DNA of 64,000 bases from CAYTLW01 sp964438735 (GTDB taxonomy: Bacteria > Myxococcota_A > UBA9042): contig CAYTLW010000018.1 of assembly GCA_964438735.1 (NCBI GenBank), positions 24,827 through 88,826 of the forward strand, in the 5' to 3' direction. The translations under genes and the position numbers were made by a program. Shown piece by piece: positions 41,451-49,254 of the stretch. How positions within the stretch are numbered: the first letter of the stretch is position 1; each line of letters opens with the position of its first letter. The notes below the pieces were generated by a model, which did no database searches, was not told where the DNA came from, and saw only the letters and a list, made by a program, of their open reading frames with translations.

Positions 41451-43798
41451 GTGCCCGACATCAGACCCAGGCCTTGCTCCTTGTCGCCACCCTCGTCGCC
41501 ATGAGCGCGTGTGGCGAGGTCAAGCTGGTGCCACCGGATTACGACGCCCTGGACGGGTTCGATTCCGGCATCGGCGAGGTGTCCCCATCGGTCGATGCCA
41601 CGCCGGTCGCCGACAGCGGCAGCCCGCCGAGCGACGCGGGAGTCGGTGATACAGCCACAGCAGATGGGCAGGCCGACGACGCCGCGGCCCAGGACGTGGT
41701 CAAAGCGGTGGATACGGGCCCCGTCGACGCCGAATCGCCGCCAGACAGCGGAACGCCCGATGGCGGCTCGACGCCCGACGTGCCGCCAGAGTGCCTGGAA
41801 GCGGCCGATTGCACAGGCAAAGTGGGACCGGCCGGCACCTGCCAGGACATCGTCTGTACAGCCGGTAAGTGCGACCTGGTCAATTCCCAGGCGGGTAAAT
41901 TCTGCGGCTTCGAGTGCGGCGGTTCGGGCGCCAAGATCAGCTACCGCAAGTCGATCTGCAAAGCGGGCAAATGCGAGCCTCAGGGCGATCCCATCGCTTG
42001 CGTGCCCGACCAGACCTGTCTGATCACCAGCTGCGCCGCAGACGAAGGCTGCCAGTACAAGGCCGACGACAAGAAATGCGCCGACAACAACCCCTGTACA
42101 TCGTCCGAATGCACCATGGACAAGGGGTGTGTGTGGTCGGTCAAGACCGGCCCCTGCGACGATGGCGACGAGTGCACCAAGGAAGACAAGTGCCTGGGCG
42201 GCACCTGCAAGGGCGGCTACAACAAGTGCGCCTGCCAGGGTGACGCCAACTGCAAGACCATCAACCCATGCCTGCCGGCGACCTGCGGCCCGGGCAAGTT
42301 CTGCATCAACCAGGCGAAGGTGGGCGCCACCTGCGACGATGGCGACAGCTGCACGTCGGCCGACGCCTGTGACAAGGACGGCGGCTGCCACGGCAAGTCC
42401 ACCAACTGCGACGACAAGATCGCCTGCACCAAGGACAGCTGCGATCCGGCTTCTGGCTGCGCGCACAGCCCGGACAGCTCCCTATGTGATGACGGCAACC
42501 CGTGCACGGAGGGCCTGTGCGGCAAGAGCGGTTGCAAGAGCACCGACAAGGGCGGCAGCGCCTGCGACGATGGCGACGCCTGCACGGTCGGCGACACCTG
42601 CGCTGGCCCCAAGTGCAGCGGCAAGGCCGGACCGCCCTGTGCCTCGCCGGGACCCTGCAAAACCAGCGCCTGCGATCCGTTGACCGGCAAATGTGTCGCC
42701 AAGCCGCTGGTCGATGGCGTGGCGTGCGATGACGGCAACGCCTGCACCAAGGTCGACGCCTGCAAGTCGGGCATCTGCGGTGACGGCAAGCCGCCCTGCG
42801 ACGACGACGAACCGTGCACCATGGACACCTGTGATCCCGCCAAAGGCTGCACCCACCAGCTCAACCAGTCGGGCCCCTGCGACGATGGCGACCCCTGCAC
42901 CAAGGGCGATCAATGCGTCGGCGGCAAGTGCAAACCCGGTCCGGCCAGCGCCTGCGACGACGGCAACCCCTGCACGCTGGACACTTGTGATGACAAGGGC
43001 GCCTGCGCCCACCCGCCGGTGATCGGCGGCAAACCCTGCGCCAACGACAAGAAGATGTGCCAGGGCGGCAAATGCCTCGCCGTCACCGCGCCCAAGGGCA
43101 TGACCTGGATCCCCGCGACCACGTTCAAAATGGGCTGCAACGCCAAGGTGGACAACAAGTGCAAGGCCCATGAAAAGCCGCAGCACGACGTGACGTTGAG
43201 CTCGTACTACATCGAGTTGAAAGAGGTGACCGCCGGCGCCTACAAGCTCTGCGTCCTGGCCACCAAGTGCAGCCCGGCCAAGTCCGGCGTGTCCCACGCG
43301 ACCTACAACACGCCCAAATCCACCCACCCCATCAACTGGGTCACCTGGAAGCAGGCGGTGAAGTTCTGCGCCGTGAAGGGCTCGCGACTGTGCACAGAGG
43401 CCGAGTGGGAGTACGCCGCCCGTGGCCAGACGGGCGCCAAGTACCCATGGGGCAACAACTCACCGACCTGTTCCCTGGCGGCGGCCAGCGGTTGCGGTGG
43501 GCCGGGGCCGAAAGCCACCGGCAGCAAACCCAAGGGCGCCAGCCCCTTCGGACTGCTGGACATGGCCGGCAATGTGCGCGAGTGGACGGCTGACTGGTAT
43601 GGCGCCACCTGGTACGGGACCAAGGGCGCCAGCGCGCCCGATCCCAAAGGCCCCGCTTCGGGCAAGACTCGGGTGATTCGCGGCGGCTACTACGACAGCA
43701 ACGCCTCGCAGCTGCGCGCATCCGATCGCGCCTTCATCGCGCCGACGCTGAGTTCGGCCACGGTGGGTTTCCGCTGCTGTCGTTCGATCAAGAACTGA
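41447..43798 (+). CDS. Lipoprotein with CDDGDxCT repeats and a formylglycine-enzyme-like (SUMF1) domain
   Basis: 783 residues. Lipobox Cys22 (LVAMSACGEV), then an Asp/Ser/Pro/Ala-rich linker to about residue 115. Between residues ~120 and 545 lie about ten Cys/Asp repeats (CADNNPCT, CDDGDECT, CDDGDSCT, CDDGNPCT, CDDGDACT and variants), probably disulfide-bonded and able to bind calcium. From about residue 551 the C-terminus is an FGE-sulfatase domain: PKGMTWIPATTFKMGC, RLCTEAEWEYAARG, LLDMAGNVREWTADWY, TRVIRGGYYDSNASQLR and GFRCCRS. Such domains occur in lectin-like and copper-dependent proteins; I cannot tell whether it is catalytic. Translationally coupled to the HExxH enzyme. Confidence 0.9.
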   Translation: MSARHQTQALLLVATLVAMSACGEVKLVPPDYDALDGFDSGIGEVSPSVDATPVADSGSPPSDAGVGDTATADGQADDAAAQDVVKAVDTGPVDAESPPDSGTPDGGSTPDVPPECLEAADCTGKVGPAGTCQDIVCTAGKCDLVNSQAGKFCGFECGGSGAKISYRKSICKAGKCEPQGDPIACVPDQTCLITSCAADEGCQYKADDKKCADNNPCTSSECTMDKGCVWSVKTGPCDDGDECTKEDKCLGGTCKGGYNKCACQGDANCKTINPCLPATCGPGKFCINQAKVGATCDDGDSCTSADACDKDGGCHGKSTNCDDKIACTKDSCDPASGCAHSPDSSLCDDGNPCTEGLCGKSGCKSTDKGGSACDDGDACTVGDTCAGPKCSGKAGPPCASPGPCKTSACDPLTGKCVAKPLVDGVACDDGNACTKVDACKSGICGDGKPPCDDDEPCTMDTCDPAKGCTHQLNQSGPCDDGDPCTKGDQCVGGKCKPGPASACDDGNPCTLDTCDDKGACAHPPVIGGKPCANDKKMCQGGKCLAVTAPKGMTWIPATTFKMGCNAKVDNKCKAHEKPQHDVTLSSYYIELKEVTAGAYKLCVLATKCSPAKSGVSHATYNTPKSTHPINWVTWKQAVKFCAVKGSRLCTEAEWEYAARGQTGAKYPWGNNSPTCSLAAASGCGGPGPKATGSKPKGASPFGLLDMAGNVREWTADWYGATWYGTKGASAPDPKGPASGKTRVIRGGYYDSNASQLRASDRAFIAPTLSSATVGFRCCRSIKN

Positions 43799-43807
43799 GC
43801 GACGGGC

Positions 43808-44563
43808 CTAGAATCGACCGCGACGCTCTTTGTCGGCGGTTTCCATCTTGCGCAGGATGCCCATCACCTTGTCTTCGAGGGCGTAGGGGCTGATCTCGCT
43901 GGACGGGCTCTCCAGCTGCTTGGAGCCGGCGGGCATGCCGCCGCGCTCGGCCAGGGTCGGCGCCGGGGCGTTCTCTTCTTCCTGGGCGTAGACCATGGCC
44001 TCGGCCTCGCGGGCCGACTGCTCGTGCAGCTCGTCTTCGGCGGCGTCCTCATCGCCCCGCTTGCGCTCGCTGAGCACCGGAGCGCCCATGCCTGCGCTGA
44101 AGTTCGCCGGCGCGCTGGCCGGTCCGGACAGGCCGGTAGGCGGCGCGACGTGGGCGACCTCGTGAGCGATGACGGCGCGGCCGGAGCGCGTCGAGGGATC
44201 GAATTCGCCGCGGCCGAAGAAGATGTCTCCTTCACCAACAGCGAAAGCGCGCGCGCCGAGGGCGTCGGCGGCAGCGTGGGCCTTGAGGCCGCGGTGAACG
44301 CGGATGCTGCGCAACCGGGTGGCGTCGAAGCCGACGCGGGTGAGTCGGTCGATCAGGTCCGAGTCCAGACGCGAAGGCATCTGGTCCGACAGCAGACGGG
44401 CACCGATGCGGGCGTAGCGGTCGGCCAGCGACTCGCCGATGGATTCCGTGGCGGCGCCGGCGAGCGAGTTGGCCAGGCGTCCCGGATCGTAGCCCAGACG
44501 CTCTTCGGCGATGGCCGCGCTCTCTTCTTCGATCTCTCGGAGTTGTTCGTCCTGGTTCGCCAT
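43808..44563 (-). CDS. DUF4157 (eCIS-core-type) putative metallopeptidase-like protein
   Basis: 251 residues from the ATG at 44563 with GGAGGTG before it. Central DUF4157 domain: IRVHRGLKAHAAADALGARA, DIFFGRGEFDPSTRSGRAVIAHEVAHV, with a zincin-like HEVAH. An N-terminal helical region and a disordered acidic C-terminus flank it. DUF4157 domains often sit on effectors of extracellular contractile injection systems, but no such structural genes are in the window and it has no signal peptide. It converges with the FGE-domain gene, 9 bases apart. Confidence 0.85.
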   Translation of the reverse strand: MANQDEQLREIEEESAAIAEERLGYDPGRLANSLAGAATESIGESLADRYARIGARLLSDQMPSRLDSDLIDRLTRVGFDATRLRSIRVHRGLKAHAAADALGARAFAVGEGDIFFGRGEFDPSTRSGRAVIAHEVAHVAPPTGLSGPASAPANFSAGMGAPVLSERKRGDEDAAEDELHEQSAREAEAMVYAQEEENAPAPTLAERGGMPAGSKQLESPSSEISPYALEDKVMGILRKMETADKERRGRF

Positions 44564-44785
44564 CGCGCACCTCCGCCGCGCCAATCTACCACCGAAGGTG
44601 CGGGCGGGCGAGTCTGGAATCGGCGTTCAGCGATCGATCCGGGGTCTGCAAACCCGCATGGCGGCGCGTGTGAAGCCCGAACGGGGGCGGGGGGTTGTTG
44701 ACACCATTGCCCTGGCTGGCAAGGCTTGCCGGCCCGCCGGCGATGTGCATGTCACGACAGCTTCGGGCGGTGCGATGGGGTTGCC

Positions 44786-45472
44786 ATGAGCCAGAGCGGG
44801 CGCAGAAGCAGCATGTGGCCGCGAGTGCAGTCGTTGGTGCCCTCACCGTGGTTGTTGATGGCCTGGATCGCCTGGTGGGCGTGGCGCTACGCCGGCGTGC
44901 AATCCCTGCCTGGCTTCCGGCAGCCCGACGGCGCGGCCATGACCCCGGTCGGATTCGCCGCCGACGCCGCCTTGCTCTACGCCGTGTTCAACTGGCTTCG
45001 CTGGCGTTCAGCGGTTCGCTCGCTGAGTGAGCACAAGTCGAGCGGCCGCGCCTGGCTGGAGGTCGTGGCACTGACGATGGCCCTGTCCGCCATCCTGCGG
45101 GCGCTGGATGCGCTGCACGCCCACCTCGTCGGCAGCCACCTGACGGTTCGCTTCTGGCGCGCCTTTGGCGAACAACTCGGCGACTGGGCCATGGGTATGC
45201 ACACCCTGCTGATCGCCGCCCTGGTGACCGCCGTGCTCGGCCGCTGGGTATTGAATCGCCACGTAGCCCAGGGCCCGACGTTCATGCGACACCTGGCGGG
45301 ACCGAAGCCGGCGGCGTGGCTGCAGACCCAGATTCGGGTCGCCATCGGTGTGGGCGTTGTCGGCCTGGTGGCTACAGGCGTGGGCGGCATCGGCGCAGAT
45401 GGTACGGCGGTGATGCCGGAGATTCGCGCCCTGCTCACCCTCTTCGAGGCGCTGACTGGACCCGCGGGATGA
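44786..45472 (+). CDS. Multi-pass membrane protein coupled to an LTA-synthase-like enzyme
   Basis: 228 residues, about five predicted transmembrane helices (for example PSPWLLMAWIAWWAW and MGMHTLLIAALVTAVLG). No family recognised. The stop overlaps the start of the sulfatase-family gene (ATGA), so it is likely a partner subunit or regulator of that enzyme. Tryptophan-rich first helix. Confidence 0.75.
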   Translation: MSQSGRRSSMWPRVQSLVPSPWLLMAWIAWWAWRYAGVQSLPGFRQPDGAAMTPVGFAADAALLYAVFNWLRWRSAVRSLSEHKSSGRAWLEVVALTMALSAILRALDALHAHLVGSHLTVRFWRAFGEQLGDWAMGMHTLLIAALVTAVLGRWVLNRHVAQGPTFMRHLAGPKPAAWLQTQIRVAIGVGVVGLVATGVGGIGADGTAVMPEIRALLTLFEALTGPAG

Positions 45473-47742
45473 ACCCCAGCGACCCAGCACCCGGCGCGAC
45501 GTCGCCAGAGAACCCGGCCTCCTGGTCGCAGCTGTTGCGGCGCACGTTGACACCGAGCGCCTGGGCGCTGATCGGGATCCTGGTGGTGCTCGGCTGGCGG
45601 CTGGTGGGCTGGTGGGCGCGCCAGGCGTTTTCCCTGATCGAGATCCAGCCCCGGGAGATCGCCAAAGGCGTGGCCTGGGATCTCGCCCTGGTGGCCTTCC
45701 TGTTCGCCCTGGCCAGAGCCGCCGCGCTGGTTCGAGCCGCGCAGGGCCCGCGTATCATCCGACGCGTCGCCCTGGCATCGAGCGTCGGGGTCGCAACCGT
45801 GGGCTTGTTGGCGATGTTGGTGCGCGGACTGGACGCGGGGCACTGCGTACTCGGCGGCAGCCACTGGACGTCTCAGGCCTTCATGTACCTGGATCGCGGC
45901 TTCTCGGGCAGCCTGCTGCAGGCGCGCACCTTGCTGGCTATCGGTGGAGTCTGCGCCGTGGCGGGGTTGCTGGCGCTGGCGTTGTGGCGCGACGGTCGCT
46001 GGATGGCCCGCCGCGTGGCCCCCGGGTTGCCTTCGCTGCCCTCGCGTCATCGCCAACTGATCACCTGGGGCCTCCTGCTGCTCACCCTGCCGCCAGCGGC
46101 GTGGGCGCTCAAGGATGGCATCGCCTACCCCGCACACGTACACCAGTGGCGGCTGGTGCCAGAGGTGAACTTCGCCCGCCGCTGGCTGGAATCGCGGGCC
46201 GAGCCGGAGGTCGATGTGCAGGGCGCGGGGCGTGTCCCGGCGCCCACCTGGCAGTCCTTCATCGACGCCGGCCTGGTGCCGGCCCACAGCCTGCCGGAAG
46301 ATCCCTTCCCGCTGCTGCAAGCCAGCCTGGACGAGCCGCCATTCCCTCATCCGCGGCGAGACGACGCGCCAGAGAAGCTGCGACCGAACGTGGTCATCAC
46401 CTTCATGGAGTCGGTCAATTCGCTCTTCGTGCACGAGCTCAGCGGGCGCTATCGCGGCCTCATGCCCGAGGTCTCGGCCTTGGCCCGGAAGCTGAGCCGG
46501 GTCGAGGCCTTCTACAACACCAGCTCACCGACCATCGCCGCCATGGTGGCCGTGCTCTGCTCGGTCCACCCGGCCTCGCATCCCTACGACCTGAAGGTGG
46601 GCCAGAGCGTCGACGGACGCACCGCCTATACCTGCCTGGCAGACATCCTGCGCCGCCATGGCTACCGCACGGTCTACGTGCAGGGGGCCTCTCGCAAGGT
46701 GACCAGCAAGGAGTATTTCTTCCGCACCCACGGATTTGACGAGGTCTATGGCCTGGAGGACATCCGCAAACGATGGCCCAAGCGGCCACGCGGCGTCTGG
46801 GGCTTCTACGACCGCGACACCTTCGCCTACGCCGCCGACCAGCTTCGTCGCCTGGAAGCGCAACAGGCGGTCGACGGCCGGCCCTTCCTGCTGGTGATGC
46901 TGAGCCTGGATCCGCATGAACCGGGCATGGGCCCCAAGGAGGCGCTGCCCACGCTGATGGCCCACGCGGTGACGCCGGGTATCGCGGAGCTGCCAGAAGC
47001 TGAAGACGCCCGCCTGCAGCTGGCCTCCTATCACTCCAGCGACGCCGCCATCGGCGACTGGGGCCGTCTGATGCTGGAGCCCGAGCGCGCCCGACGCACG
47101 TTGTGGCTGCTCACCTCCGATCACACCGCCTTCCGCCACCTGGTCAGCGAAGCCATCTTCCTCAAACAGCCAGGCAACCGGAACTTCGACAAGGTGCCGC
47201 TGCTGATCCACGACCCGCTACATCGCCTACCGACCCGGATCGCGACCCTGTCCGGCTCCACAGACGTCACACCGACCGTGCTGCACATGCTGGGACTGGT
47301 CCGCGGGCTGAATTCATTTACCGGTCGGAGCATCTTCGGCCGGCGGACGCAGTTGCCGGCGCTGGTCGGCCGGATCGGGCTGCGCTACGCCTGGGTGCAC
47401 AACGGCCGCGCCGGCGCGGACCTGCCCATCGGCGTGGTGCGCGAGCGCTGCAAGACCGGCCGGCCGCTCATCGAGGGTGGCGACGACCCGCTGGATGCCT
47501 GCGCCCTGGCGGCCTGGCTGGACTGGTCAGACGGTCTCTGGGCGGCGCGGCGCCTCTTTCCGCACACCGCCTACTTCGGTGATGACGGCGTCGACAAGCT
47601 TGGCCTGGCCATGAAGATGTACCTGAACAAGGCCGAGGAGCGCACCGACAAGCGACTGGGCGCCAAAGAGACCCGGCGCCTGCGTCAGCGGGCATTGCAG
47701 GACCTGGACAAGGGCAAAAAGGAGAGCGCCGGCACGCCCTGA
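45469..47742 (+). CDS. LTA-synthase-like sulfatase/phosphoglycerol transferase
   Basis: 757 residues. About five N-terminal transmembrane helices (residues ~25-235), then a large periplasmic alkaline-phosphatase-superfamily domain: NVVITFMESVNSLFVHEL (metal-binding Glu), YNTSSPTIAAMVAVLCSVHP with the nucleophile Thr region, YVQGASRKVTSKEYFFRTHGFDEVYG, and LLTSDHTAF with the late metal-site Asp-His. The order matches LtaS/OpgB/EptA enzymes, which move phosphoglycerol or phosphoethanolamine onto envelope glycans. In a Gram-negative it most likely decorates periplasmic glucans or LPS rather than making LTA. Confidence 0.88.
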   Translation: MNPSDPAPGATSPENPASWSQLLRRTLTPSAWALIGILVVLGWRLVGWWARQAFSLIEIQPREIAKGVAWDLALVAFLFALARAAALVRAAQGPRIIRRVALASSVGVATVGLLAMLVRGLDAGHCVLGGSHWTSQAFMYLDRGFSGSLLQARTLLAIGGVCAVAGLLALALWRDGRWMARRVAPGLPSLPSRHRQLITWGLLLLTLPPAAWALKDGIAYPAHVHQWRLVPEVNFARRWLESRAEPEVDVQGAGRVPAPTWQSFIDAGLVPAHSLPEDPFPLLQASLDEPPFPHPRRDDAPEKLRPNVVITFMESVNSLFVHELSGRYRGLMPEVSALARKLSRVEAFYNTSSPTIAAMVAVLCSVHPASHPYDLKVGQSVDGRTAYTCLADILRRHGYRTVYVQGASRKVTSKEYFFRTHGFDEVYGLEDIRKRWPKRPRGVWGFYDRDTFAYAADQLRRLEAQQAVDGRPFLLVMLSLDPHEPGMGPKEALPTLMAHAVTPGIAELPEAEDARLQLASYHSSDAAIGDWGRLMLEPERARRTLWLLTSDHTAFRHLVSEAIFLKQPGNRNFDKVPLLIHDPLHRLPTRIATLSGSTDVTPTVLHMLGLVRGLNSFTGRSIFGRRTQLPALVGRIGLRYAWVHNGRAGADLPIGVVRERCKTGRPLIEGGDDPLDACALAAWLDWSDGLWAARRLFPHTAYFGDDGVDKLGLAMKMYLNKAEERTDKRLGAKETRRLRQRALQDLDKGKKESAGTP

Positions 47743-47782
47743 TGTGGGCGGCCGGCGCAAACCGGTTCGAGTGGCTTGAAGG

Positions 47783-48991
47783 CTACTTCGGATCCATGGT
47801 CAGGCCCTGGCGGACCTCGGTGTCGAAGAGGCCCATGTTCACGGAGGCCTTGCCGATGTGCTTGAGCGCCAACTGGCCGTTGGCGAAGTACATGAAGCAA
47901 TCGTTCTTCTTGCCGTTGAATGCACCCCAGCCATTGGCTTTGCTGGTGGCCTGAAGCGCCGGGTAGGAGATCTCCTTGCCCGCGTGGCCCAGCGCCGCTT
48001 TCTGGTGCTGTGGTGCCGAAGCGCTCTCGGCGTTGATCACGATCATCTGGAAGTCGTCTTTGCCCTGCTTGGTGAAGTCCTGCTTGATCTTTTCCATATA
48101 CTCAGCCTGAGTAATGCAAGATGCTCACCACCCTGCGCCCATGAGCACAGCCACCCGTTTTCCCTTGTAATCGTTGGGATCGACCTTCTGGCCGAAGGTG
48201 GGGCTCTTGGGATTGAAATCCTCGAGCAGGATGTCGGGAAGGGGTTGGTGCTCCTGTGCACAGGAGACGTCGGCGCCACCCTTGCTGACCACCGCCCCCT
48301 CGAAGGAGATGGTGTCCAACGCCAGGTCGAACTCACGACCCTTGTAGCGCATGACGATCGTGCCCTTGGGCTTGATGGTCATGGACGGGATCTTGGCCTC
48401 GGCCGCGCTGGCATGGGGCTGGTCCAGGGGACCGCCGATGTCGACGCCGGCGTCGCCGCCGACCATCTCGTAGATCACCTGGCCCTTCTTGGGCTCCTTG
48501 GTCCAGCCGTCGCAGTCGTAGGTCTCCAGGGGCACGCCCTCGTCATTGAGCAGGGCCGCCTTGGCGTGGAAACGCGCGTCTGCGACCTTCAACTCGCCGA
48601 AGAAGTCGGCCTTGAACTCCAACTCCAACTTGCACGAGGTGTTCTTGCGCTCGACGGTCAAGGTGATCGCCGGCACGCAGGTCTTGCCTGTCTTGGCCAG
48701 ACGATGGGTCAGGCCAGCTGCGATCTTCATGCCGTCATTCAGCGTCGGGTCGGTGTAGTCGACCGTCCACTTCTTGCCGTCGATCTCAGCGGTGATGCCG
48801 CCCTTGACGTCGAGATCGGCAGCGAACGTGCCGGCCTTGTCGACGTTGCCGCCGGTACCGCCATCACCGCCGCCGCCGCCGGTGTTCTTCTTCGTGCCCT
48901 GGGACGTGCCGCCGCTGCCGACACTGCTCGCGCAGCCGCAGAGCGCGGCGACAGCCAGCGCAATGGTTAAGTGTTTCCAGGTCACTCTCAT
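47783..48991 (-). CDS. Selenocysteine-containing thioredoxin-fold lipoprotein (UGA at codon 289)
   Basis: 402 residues when the TGA at 48125-48127 is read as Sec. ATG at 48991, with GGGAGAAA upstream; lipobox Cys20 (AALCGCASS), Gly-rich linker, then an N-terminal domain shared with the lipoprotein at 38477-39946. The C-terminal domain starts PTFGQKVDPNDYKGKRVAVL, followed by MGAGW-U-ASC, the position of the CxxC redox motif in thioredoxin/AhpC-TSA proteins, and continues in the same frame through ITQAEYMEKIKQDF and DDFQMIVINAES. A SECIS-like hairpin follows the UGA. Ordinary callers would report two short genes (48125-48991 and 47783-48097). Probable envelope peroxidase or thiol reductase. 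Confidence 0.85.
48087..48122 (-). promoter_or_regulatory. SECIS-like hairpin for Sec insertion
   Basis: Begins 2 bases after the UGA. In the mRNA sense, AUCUU (48122-48118) pairs with AAGAU (48091-48087), CAU (48116-48114) with AUG (48097-48095), and UACUCA (48113-48108) with UGAGUA (48104-48099). The apical loop is GGC (48107-48105); there is one bulged U and a small internal loop. That gives 14 bp. The loop starts 17 bases after the UGA and begins with G, matching the general bacterial SECIS rule of a G in the first two loop positions 16-37 bases downstream. Confidence 0.72.
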
Positions 48992-49254
48992 CGCGTTTCT
49001 CCCGCCGAGATGGTCGTCTGTGGACGCATACAGTGATGACTCTAAAGCGCACCGCAGCATGCCCGATTCACGAGCCGCGTACCACAACATGCCACCGTCG
49101 TCGACCGACAATCAACAGCGATTTTGCAAGCGAAGCGCCAACATGGTGAAGGGTTTGGCGGATCGCGGGTTGATGAACGGCAGCAGGAAGGCACGTGCAC
49201 GCGTGCAAGGGGGCGAATTGCCCACTGCGGAGCGGTCGACTAGCCTCCCCGGCC

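Noticed and set aside
44698..44703. TTGACA as a sigma-70 -35 box before the membrane-protein gene
   Set aside because: No credible -10 hexamer at 16-18 bases downstream, so not reported as a promoter.
47783..48097. A separate 104-residue gene starting with ATG at 48097
   Set aside because: It is in frame with the upstream lipoprotein across one TGA, has no ribosome site and begins in the middle of a thioredoxin-like domain; better read as the C-terminal part of a selenoprotein.
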